Shown piece after piece: positions 6,416-10,947 of a DNA stretch of 10,947 nt. Under the pieces are notes generated by a model that had not been told where the DNA came from, did not search any database, and saw only the letters and a program-made list of their open reading frames with translations. Location of the stretch: NCBI GenBank assembly GCA_025936015.1, contig JAICUE010000047.1:1-10947 (forward strand). Direction: 5' to 3'. Within the stretch, counting starts at the first letter, position 1; every line of letters starts with the position of its first letter. Source of the stretch: Gemmatimonadaceae bacterium. Lineage in GTDB: Bacteria; Gemmatimonadota; Gemmatimonadetes; Gemmatimonadales; Gemmatimonadaceae. The translations under genes were made by a program, and so were the position numbers.

Positions 6416-8335
6416 TCATCGCCATTCCTCGATCGCGCGGCCCGACACGTCCGGCCAGTCCCAGACGACCTTTTCGTCGTCGAGGAAGAAGGCGTCCATC
6501 GCGCGCGCGTTCACCGGCGCCGGCGCGGGGGCCGATCCCACCCCTTCGAGCTCGGTCCGCGCGAGGTCGACGCCTAACGTCACACCGGCGACGTCGGCCG
6601 CCGCGACCAGCCGGTTGACGGTGCCGATGATCTCACGCACGCTCGCCGCGGGCCGGTCGCTGAGATACTCGAGCAGCCCGGCCTCGGCCGGAGGCTCGAC
6701 CATGCTCAGGTAGCGCGCGTAGAGCTTCTCGCGAAGCGCGCGGTCCGGTTGGTCGATCCCGACGACGAGGCCGCCCTCGAAGCGCGAGCGCAGGCGGTCC
6801 TCGAGCCCCTCGAGCTCCTTCGGCCCGCGGTCGCTCGTGAGCACGATCTGCTTCCCTTCGGTGTGCAGCACGTTGAAGACGTGGAAGAGCTCTTCCTGCG
6901 TCCGCTCCTTCCCCGCCGCGAACTGGACGTCGTCGATGATGAGCGCCCCCGCGGCGCGATAGCGGGCGCGCCAGCGCTCGAGCGTGCCTTCCTGCAGCGC
7001 CGCGATCAGCTCGTCGATGAACTCGCCGGCGCTGACGTACGACACCGCGATCGCGCCGCCGCTCGCCTCGACGATCTCGTTGCCGATCGCGTTGGCGAGG
7101 TGCGTCTTGCCCGTTCCACTGGGTCCGTGGATGAACAGCGGGTTGTACTTTCCGCCCGGATCGGCGGCGACCGCGTCGGCGGCCTTCACCGCCATCTGGT
7201 TCGAGGGGCTGACCTCGTAGCCGGCGCGCGTGAACGCGGCCGACGGCCCGGGCGGGGGAATCTCACCCGACTGCGCGCGGCGGACCATCTCTTCCGCTTC
7301 GTTGACGCGCTCGGGATCGCGGAACGCCTCGCTCGCGCCTAACGCGGGATCGAGGGTGTTGACCTCGGTCTCGAGCGCGCGCAGCCGCTCGATCGCGGCG
7401 GTGTACATCCCGAGCAGCCCTTCGATGTCCGGCTGCTTCTTGAGGTGCAGCGCCCGCTCGAGCACCGCGGTGCGATACCCCTCGCCGTTCCAGAAGGCGA
7501 TCGCCTCGCTCACGCGCATCCGCCACCCCTCGACGTTCTGGGCGACGACGCTGGCGACGTCGGAGAGGAAGCTGAGGTACTCGCCGCCCATCTCCTTCGC
7601 CGGCGTCGGTGCGCGCCACGACGGCGCCGGTTCACCGAGCACGACGCGGACCTGGTCGGTCCGCACCGGGCCGCCAAGCTGCTGCTGGGCGATCACCCGG
7701 TTGAGCGCACCCTGCAGCTCGCGGACGTTGGCGAACTCGGTCTTCGCCAGCTCGTCGAGAACGTTAGGCCTGAGCGTGACCCCGCGCTCCTCGCACTTGT
7801 TCCGGAGGATCGCCGCGCGGGTCTCGTAGTCCGGCGGCCCGATGTCCACGATCAATCCGCCAGCCAGCCGCGAGACGAGCCGCTCGTCGACGTCGGCGAT
7901 CTCGTTCGGCGGGCGGTCGCTGGTCATCACGATCTGCCGCCCGCTTCCCTGCAGGAGGTTGAAGAGCCGCAGCATCTCGCTCTGCGTCTCGCGGCGGCCG
8001 GTGAGGAACTGCACGTCGTCGATCAACAGCATGTCGACGTGCGCGTACCGCTGCGTGAAGCTCAGCGTCTGCCCGATCGAGATCGCGGCGTGGAGCTGCT
8101 CGACGAAGTCGTCGAGCGTGACGTACTCGGTCTGCAGCGTCGGCTGGAGCTGCTTCGCGTAGTTGCCGATCGCCGAGGCCAGGTGCGTCTTGCCGAGCCC
8201 CGATGCGCTGTACACGAACAGCGGGTTGTACGCCGATCCCGGAGCTTCCGCGACGGCGCGCGCCGCGGCGACGGCCAGCCGGTTGGCCGAGCCGACGACG
8301 AAGTTTTCAAAGCGGAAGCGCGCGTCAGGCTGCAC
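6416..8335 (-). CDS. Tandem DnaA-type AAA+ protein lacking the DnaA DNA-binding domain
   Basis: Two full DnaA-family AAA+ modules lie in one 639-residue chain. Module 1 (about 7-235) has Walker A SASGLGKT (43-50), Walker B LLIDD (103-107), sensor 1 MTSDR (137-141), box VII RLVSRLAGGL (152-161) with putative arginine finger R156, and sensor 2 NVRELQGALNR (203-213). Module 2 (about 367-597) has GPSGTGKT (404-411), LIIDD (465-469), LTSDR (499-503), RLRSRFEGGL (514-523) with R518, and SVREIIGTVNR (565-575). A helical linker (about 250-355) separates them. The chain ends in an acidic/aromatic tail, FFLDDEKVVWDWPDV (616-630). DnaA domain IV, the HTH that binds DnaA boxes, is missing, so this is not the replication initiator. 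The GTG start at 8335 shares one base with the mglA stop. I know of no assigned function; a role with MglA or the array is inferred from position. Confidence 0.9.
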   Translation of the reverse strand: MQPDARFRFENFVVGSANRLAVAAARAVAEAPGSAYNPLFVYSASGLGKTHLASAIGNYAKQLQPTLQTEYVTLDDFVEQLHAAISIGQTLSFTQRYAHVDMLLIDDVQFLTGRRETQSEMLRLFNLLQGSGRQIVMTSDRPPNEIADVDERLVSRLAGGLIVDIGPPDYETRAAILRNKCEERGVTLRPNVLDELAKTEFANVRELQGALNRVIAQQQLGGPVRTDQVRVVLGEPAPSWRAPTPAKEMGGEYLSFLSDVASVVAQNVEGWRMRVSEAIAFWNGEGYRTAVLERALHLKKQPDIEGLLGMYTAAIERLRALETEVNTLDPALGASEAFRDPERVNEAEEMVRRAQSGEIPPPGPSAAFTRAGYEVSPSNQMAVKAADAVAADPGGKYNPLFIHGPSGTGKTHLANAIGNEIVEASGGAIAVSYVSAGEFIDELIAALQEGTLERWRARYRAAGALIIDDVQFAAGKERTQEELFHVFNVLHTEGKQIVLTSDRGPKELEGLEDRLRSRFEGGLVVGIDQPDRALREKLYARYLSMVEPPAEAGLLEYLSDRPAASVREIIGTVNRLVAAADVAGVTLGVDLARTELEGVGSAPAPAPVNARAMDAFFLDDEKVVWDWPDVSGRAIEEWR

Positions 8336-8937
8336 TAACGGGCCCCCGCGCCCGCGCTGAGCTTCTTCAGCACCGACTCGGAGATTCCGCGCAGCGTCTC
8401 GAAGACCCCGTGTCCATGCAGCGCGTCGGCGGCGAAGTTGGGCGCGCCCCAGAAGTTGAGTGCGTCCTCGAGCTCCGGCACCGTCAGGATCATGTCGGCG
8501 GGGAGATCCTGCTTGTTGTACTGGATCGCGAGCGGGATCTGCCGTGAATCGATGCCCTGCTCGCCGAGGTTCGCATGCAGGTCCTGCATGCTCTCGATGT
8601 TCTCCTGCAGCTGGCGCGCCTGGCTGTCGGCGACGAAGACGACGCCGTCCGCGCCCTGCAGGACGAGCTTGCGCGTCGTCTGGTAGTACACCTGCCCGGG
8701 CACCGTGTAGAGCTGGAACTTGGTCGTGAACCCGGAGATCTGGCCGAGATCGAGTGGCAGGAAGTCGAAGAACAGCGTGCGATCAGTCTGGGTCGCCAGC
8801 GACACCATCTTTCCTTTCCGGTCGTCGGGGACCTGCGAATAGATGTAGTGCAAGTTCGTCGTCTTCCCCGACCGCCCTGGGCCGTAGTAGACGATCTTGC
8901 AGGTAATCTCGCGGGTCGCGTAGTTGACGAGGGACAC
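8335..8937 (-). CDS. mglA: MglA small Ras-like GTPase, polarity switch
   Basis: The 200-residue protein matches bacterial MglA along its whole length and in residue numbering. The P-loop GPGRSGKTT is at 19-27. R53-T54 lie in TDRTLFFDFLPL and Q82 in TVPGQ (78-82); R53 and Q82 correspond to the residues used for MglB-stimulated hydrolysis in known MglA. T78 is the Thr that replaces the usual Asp of Ras-like proteins. The guanine-specificity motif NKQD is at 141-144, after the VVFVADSQ strand. MglA-GTP marks the leading pole and activates motility machines in Myxococcus. The GTG at 8937 is the only usable start, because an in-frame TAA (8958-8956, the mglB stop) lies seven codons upstream. The 18-base leader is pyrimidine-rich with no Shine-Dalgarno sequence, so translation may rely on ribosomes arriving from mglB. 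Confidence 0.97.
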   Translation of the reverse strand: MSLVNYATREITCKIVYYGPGRSGKTTNLHYIYSQVPDDRKGKMVSLATQTDRTLFFDFLPLDLGQISGFTTKFQLYTVPGQVYYQTTRKLVLQGADGVVFVADSQARQLQENIESMQDLHANLGEQGIDSRQIPLAIQYNKQDLPADMILTVPELEDALNFWGAPNFAADALHGHGVFETLRGISESVLKKLSAGAGAR

Positions 8938-8953
8938 GGAGGCGGTGGCGGAG

Positions 8954-8961
8954 CGTTAGGC
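8954..8961. repeat. Copy of CGTTAGGC that supplies the mglB stop codon
   Basis: This copy lies at the mglB end: the minus strand reads GCC TAA CG, so the final Ala codon and the TAA stop are part of the word. It extends into the 18-base mglB-mglA gap. It is the only exact copy not wholly inside coding sequence. Confidence 0.8.
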
Positions 8962-9426
8962 GCGCCCGAAGAGCGCGGCGAGGTTGTGATTCAGGTCCCG
9001 CTCGAAGTTCTCGGCGAGCACGGGTACGGATGGCTCCTCCACGGGCGCCGCGGCGGCGAGCCGCTGCTCGAATTCGGCGTAGTAGAGCTGCACCAGGCCG
9101 AGTGAGCTCTCATGGTCGAAGACGGACAGGAAAATGTAGAGACCCCGGCGTGTTTGTGCCGGAGCGATGAAGATCTGCCGCTCGCGTCCCGCGTGATGGA
9201 GCACGTGAAAGGGCTTGCCGTCCAGCTGCTTGCCCAGTTCTCCCGCCGAGGCGTGGATCGCCGCGGCGAGCGCGCAGGCCGACATCACGTCGACCGCGCG
9301 GGTGAATCCCGACTGCCCGAGCACCTGCCCGCTCGGATGCAGGAGCAGCGCGAGGCGGACGCGCGCGTCGGCGACGAACCGCTTGAGCGGCTCCTCGACC
9401 CAGTTCTCGACGACGGCGACCGTCAT
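8956..9426 (-). CDS. mglB: MglB-like roadblock/LC7 protein, probable MglA GAP
   Basis: With the ATG at 9426 the product has 156 residues. An in-frame ATG at 9471 would add 15 residues but would overlap the previous gene by 26 bases, while GGGGAG at 9434-9439 sits seven bases before the 9426 start, so I prefer the latter. The roadblock fold (about 15-125) shows LALLLHPSGQVLGQSG (25-40), a long central helix from about 45 to 65, and strands IFIAPAQTRRGLYIFLSVF. A C-terminal helix (about 134-156) follows, as in MglB proteins, where the C-terminal part contacts MglA. MglB dimers stimulate GTP hydrolysis by MglA and exclude it from one cell pole. Its position immediately before mglA is the classic mglB-mglA order. 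The stop codon TAA lies inside a CGTTAGGC word (8954-8961). Confidence 0.88.
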   Translation of the reverse strand: MTVAVVENWVEEPLKRFVADARVRLALLLHPSGQVLGQSGFTRAVDVMSACALAAAIHASAGELGKQLDGKPFHVLHHAGRERQIFIAPAQTRRGLYIFLSVFDHESSLGLVQLYYAEFEQRLAAAAPVEEPSVPVLAENFERDLNHNLAALFGRA

Positions 9427-9433
9427 CGCACCG

Positions 9434-9439
9434 CTCCCC
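9434..9439 (-). promoter_or_regulatory. Ribosome binding site deciding the mglB start
   Basis: GGGGAG on the minus strand lies seven bases before the ATG at 9426, in the 19-base gap after the small roadblock gene. It argues for 9426 over the alternative in-frame ATG at 9471. Confidence 0.7.
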
Positions 9440-9445
9440 GGCCGC

Positions 9446-9799
9446 TCATTGGTCGAGCACCGGTGTCGCACGCAGCATCTCGACCCGAATGAGCCCGACG
9501 TTCGCCCGCGACTCCGCGACCGTCACCAGCAGCAGGTCGCCGCGCCCGATCGCGCAGACGCGGCCACTCTCGGCCTCGAGCTGGACGAAGTTCGCCGTAC
9601 CCAAGCCGGCAGCGGCCGCCGACAGCCGTGCCTTGCGGTAGAGCGACGCGGCCAGCGCGGCGACGACGTTCCCCTTCACGCCGATCTGCAGGTTGGAGTC
9701 GACGATGATGCCATCGGCCTCGCTGACGACCATGCTGCCGAGCACCCCACGCTGCCGCGTGAGCGAGGCGAGCACCTCGGCGAACGGTGTCGCGCTCAT
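9446..9799 (-). CDS. Small roadblock/LC7 domain protein
   Basis: The 117-residue protein is a single roadblock/LC7 domain. The open frame extends further right, but only in the wrong frame over the preceding gene and with arginine-rich content. The ATG at 9799 makes an ATGA overlap with the previous stop and is preceded by GAGGGGG at 9804-9810, so the protein starts MSATPFAEVL. Typical features are the first strand-turn-strand GSMVVSEADGIIVDSNL (21-37), the central helix from 43 to about 60, and the pair of strands FVQLEAESG and DLLLVTVAE (71-97). Roadblock proteins form dimers that regulate Ras-like or Rag-type GTPases. It is distinct from the MglB-like product next door and lacks its C-terminal extension. 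It may form homodimers or a heterodimer with one of its neighbours to tune MglA. This role is inferred. Confidence 0.88.
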   Translation of the reverse strand: MSATPFAEVLASLTRQRGVLGSMVVSEADGIIVDSNLQIGVKGNVVAALAASLYRKARLSAAAAGLGTANFVQLEAESGRVCAIGRGDLLLVTVAESRANVGLIRVEMLRATPVLDQ

Positions 9800-10863
9800 G
9801 CGACCCCCTCGACGAAGCGCCGCGCCCGCGCCGCGGCGCGATCGAGGAAGCGCCGGACCATGCCTAACGGCATCGCCCCGTCGGCGGCGACGAGCAGCAG
9901 CCCGTTGCGCGGGCCGGGGGCGAGCGCGATCGTCGCGACCTCCGTCTCGACGATGATCTGCTGCCAATCGCCGAGCTCGAGGTGGCGCATCGCCCGCTGT
10001 GCCTCGTCGCTGACGCCGGACAACTCGGCGCCCACCTCCTGCGCCACGTCGTTGCCGTCGCCGGCGAGATACGCACCGGCGAGGACGAAGCCGTCGGCAT
10101 CGAGGAGGAGCGCGGTCTGGTCGGCATCGCCGATCAGGTCGGCGAACAGTGCCCGCGGATTGCGCGACAGCGCCGCGAGCTCGCGCGGATCGATGTCCGG
10201 CGCGGGCGCGGCCGGTGCGGCGGCCTGCGCGGCTTTCCGCAGTGAGTCGGCCAGCCACGGCGGCTCGGGGAGCGCGCCACCGGACGGCGCGGGCTTCAGC
10301 AAATCGGCCGCACGCGTCTCGCCACTCGGCCGCTGGAGATCCGCGGCCCGCGTCTCGCCGCTCGCCCGCGGGCGCAGCGGGAGCTCGGGGAGCGGCGGCA
10401 TCGCCGCCTTCCCGGCGTCGGACGGGCGCACCGGCGCGGGTGGCATCTCCGAGACGGGCCTGCCTAACGTGCGACGGACGTGGGCCAGTGCGGCGATCGT
10501 GCTCTGATCCTCGCCATCGGCGTCCATCGCCTCGGCCAGGTATCGTTCCGCGTCCTCGAGCTTCCCCTGCCGGAAGAGCACGAAACCCATCCCCTTCTTC
10601 GCGCCGGCGTGACGCGGCGCGAAGCGGAGCACCATGTCCCACTCGTCGAAGGCGCGCTCGAGCTCACCGCGATCGACCGCGATCCGGGCGAGCAGATCGT
10701 GGGCGTCGGCGTTGTGCGGGTGCCGCTCGAGGCCGCGGAGCGCGACCTTGAGGGCGAAGTCGGTCTGCCCCTGCCGGCGGAGTGCTTCGCCTAACGGGAG
10801 GAAGACGAGGCTCGCCGGCTCGCGGGCCAGCTCGTCGCTGAGGCGCCGGATCTCGTCAGACAC
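9796..10863 (-). CDS. TPR plus roadblock/LC7 fusion protein
   Basis: The protein has 355 residues in three parts. Residues about 16-135 are three to four TPR units (for example FLPLGEALRRQGQTDFALKV at 21-40 and GFVLFRQGKLEDAERYLAEA at 93-112). Residues about 136-225 are a Pro/Ala-rich, probably disordered linker that contains the nonapeptide SGETRAADL twice (168-176, 180-188). Residues about 228-355 are a roadblock domain, with TALLLDADGFVLAGAYL at 250-266 and a closing strand and helix (GLLLVAADGAM, then MVRRFLDRAA). The GTG start at 10863 has GAGG nine bases upstream and overlaps the end of the preceding gene by eight bases. The arrangement suggests a scaffold: the TPRs bind a partner and the roadblock domain binds MglA or another roadblock protein. 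No transmembrane or signal segment is seen. Confidence 0.87.
   Translation of the reverse strand: MSDEIRRLSDELAREPASLVFLPLGEALRRQGQTDFALKVALRGLERHPHNADAHDLLARIAVDRGELERAFDEWDMVLRFAPRHAGAKKGMGFVLFRQGKLEDAERYLAEAMDADGEDQSTIAALAHVRRTLGRPVSEMPPAPVRPSDAGKAAMPPLPELPLRPRASGETRAADLQRPSGETRAADLLKPAPSGGALPEPPWLADSLRKAAQAAAPAAPAPDIDPRELAALSRNPRALFADLIGDADQTALLLDADGFVLAGAYLAGDGNDVAQEVGAELSGVSDEAQRAMRHLELGDWQQIIVETEVATIALAPGPRNGLLLVAADGAMPLGMVRRFLDRAAARARRFVEGVA
9804..9810 (-). promoter_or_regulatory. Ribosome binding site deciding the small roadblock gene start
   Basis: GAGGGGG on the minus strand lies four bases before the ATG at 9799, which itself overlaps the upstream stop as ATGA. It fixes the start of the 117-residue roadblock protein inside a much longer but spurious open frame. 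Confidence 0.65.
10300..10362 (-). repeat. In-frame tandem repeat encoding SGETRAADL twice
   Basis: In the linker of the TPR-roadblock protein, the nine residues SGETRAADL are encoded at 10362-10336 and again at 10326-10300, with a 36-base period. The intervening residues are QRP. The DNA copies differ by synonymous changes, which suggests that the peptide has been kept by selection and is not just a fresh duplication. Confidence 0.75.
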
Positions 10864-10947
10864 CGGTGTGCGCCTCGATCAGGTTGTACAGCCGCATCGC
10901 CGACTCGACGGCGGACCGCACGCTGTCCGCGCCCTGCGCGCCCGGCC
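10856..10947 (-). CDS. C-terminal end of an unidentified protein (partial)
   Basis: Reading in from the right edge, one frame stays open for about 30 codons and ends with TGA at 10858-10856, eight bases inside the next gene. The visible tail is a helix-like segment (SVRSAVESAMRLYNLIEAH) followed by TGV and the stop. The frame has the codon character of its neighbours and the usual overlapping junction, so I take it as the real upstream gene of the operon. The family cannot be told from this fragment. Another roadblock or signalling protein would fit the context, but nothing in the residues proves it. Confidence 0.55.
   Translation of the reverse strand, partial: PGAQGADSVRSAVESAMRLYNLIEAHTGV

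Larger units (their letters stand above)
587..10796. repeat. Dispersed 8-base word CGTTAGGC / GCCTAACG, 13 copies
   Basis: Exact copies reading GCCTAACG on the plus strand are at 1358-1365, 2050-2057, 3264-3271, 4907-4914, 5303-5310, 6572-6579, 7337-7344, 9862-9869, 10462-10469 and 10789-10796. Copies in the other orientation are at 587-594, 7762-7769 and 8954-8961. A seven-of-eight copy, GCCTAACC, is at 6113-6120. With about 70% GC, well under one copy is expected by chance on both strands of this window. In ten exact copies and the near-copy the coding strand reads TTA GGC (Leu-Gly). In two exact copies it reads CCT AAC GT (Pro-Asn-Val). In one it supplies a stop codon. The word is not palindromic. 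Its function is unknown; uptake sequence, methylation target or chromosome-architecture word are options. Confidence 0.9.
1..10947 (-). other. Single co-directional mgl-che gene run, probable operon
   Basis: Fourteen genes, two of them partial, run without interruption on the minus strand. Four-base ATGA or GTGA overlaps occur at 9796-9799, 4757-4760, 3942-3945, 2385-2388, 1588-1591 and 713-716. There is a one-base TAGTG overlap at 8335, an 8-base overlap at 10856-10863, and a 17-base overlap at 3466-3482. The only gaps are 19 bases (9427-9445), 18 (8938-8955), 36 (6380-6415) and 26 (175-200). No hairpin with a T-run and no room for a promoter is visible, so translation is probably coupled along one transcript. 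The promoter should lie right of the window and the transcript should continue to the left. The shared operon is the main reason to connect the polarity GTPase genes with the chemosensory genes. Confidence 0.8.

Noticed and set aside
6416..8335. The chromosomal replication initiator dnaA
   Set aside because: Two AAA+ modules and no C-terminal DNA-binding domain. No dnaN, no DnaA-box cluster and no AT-rich unwinding region are visible nearby.
7445..8338. A 297-codon plus-strand open frame
   Set aside because: It is antisense to the first DnaA-like module, whose motifs are unmistakable; the plus-strand peptide has no recognisable domain.
9215..10507. A 430-codon plus-strand open frame
   Set aside because: It lies antisense to three roadblock genes with recognisable folds and proper junctions. 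Its translation is serine/alanine/arginine-rich with no family signal, as expected from the complement of GC-rich coding sequence.
9800..10642. A long N-terminal extension of the small roadblock gene
   Set aside because: The frame is open, but the extension is arginine-rich and fully overlaps the TPR-roadblock gene in another frame. The ATG at 9799 with its ribosome binding site and ATGA overlap explains the start.
1..10947. CRISPR arrays, insertion sequences, tRNA or rRNA genes, phage or transfer marks
   Set aside because: No regularly spaced direct repeats, no transposase, no RNA gene-like folds, and even codon use throughout; the window is a continuous housekeeping-like operon.

Overview
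The window is GC-rich and almost entirely coding. All 14 genes I can support, two of them cut by the window edges, lie on the minus strand. They form one tightly packed run read from the right end to the left end. The largest gap between genes is 36 bases, and seven junctions are 4-base start/stop overlaps or, in one case, a 1-base overlap. I see no promoter or terminator inside, so this looks like the middle of a single long operon whose promoter lies beyond the right edge. The gene set (MglA/MglB with a chemosensory system) and composition suggest a GC-rich bacterium such as Gemmatimonadota or Myxococcota. I lean to Gemmatimonadota, but this is inference and not proven here.

In transcription order the layout is as follows. 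(1) Right end: the tail of an unknown gene, a TPR plus roadblock/LC7 protein, a stand-alone roadblock protein, an MglB-like roadblock protein, and a very clear MglA small GTPase (10947 to 8335). (2) Middle: a 639-residue protein with two complete DnaA-type AAA+ modules in tandem but no DnaA DNA-binding domain, then a DUF4388/PATAN protein with an embedded MshEN-like (GspE N-terminal) segment and a TPR tail (8335 to 4757). (3) Left part: the receptor-modification enzymes CheR, CheD and CheB, an ExeA/GspA-type AAA+ ATPase, two CheW-domain proteins, and the first 58 codons of a helical protein of unknown function (4760 to 1). No CheA, receptor or stand-alone CheY is present, so these probably lie to the left.

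By analogy with Myxococcus, where the Frz chemosensory system acts on the MglA/MglB polarity switch, the natural reading is a sensory system wired at operon level to an MglA polarity module. That module probably controls type IV pili or another surface motility. Unusual parts are the tandem DnaA-like ATPase, the possible c-di-GMP-binding PATAN/MshEN/TPR protein, the ExeA-like ATPase, and three different roadblock proteins beside one MglA.

Independent of the genes, the 8-base word CGTTAGGC (complement GCCTAACG) occurs 13 times, where chance would give well under one. Almost all in-frame TTA leucine codons in the window lie inside it. This looks like a genome-wide DNA word comparable to an uptake sequence, HIP1 or a methylation target.
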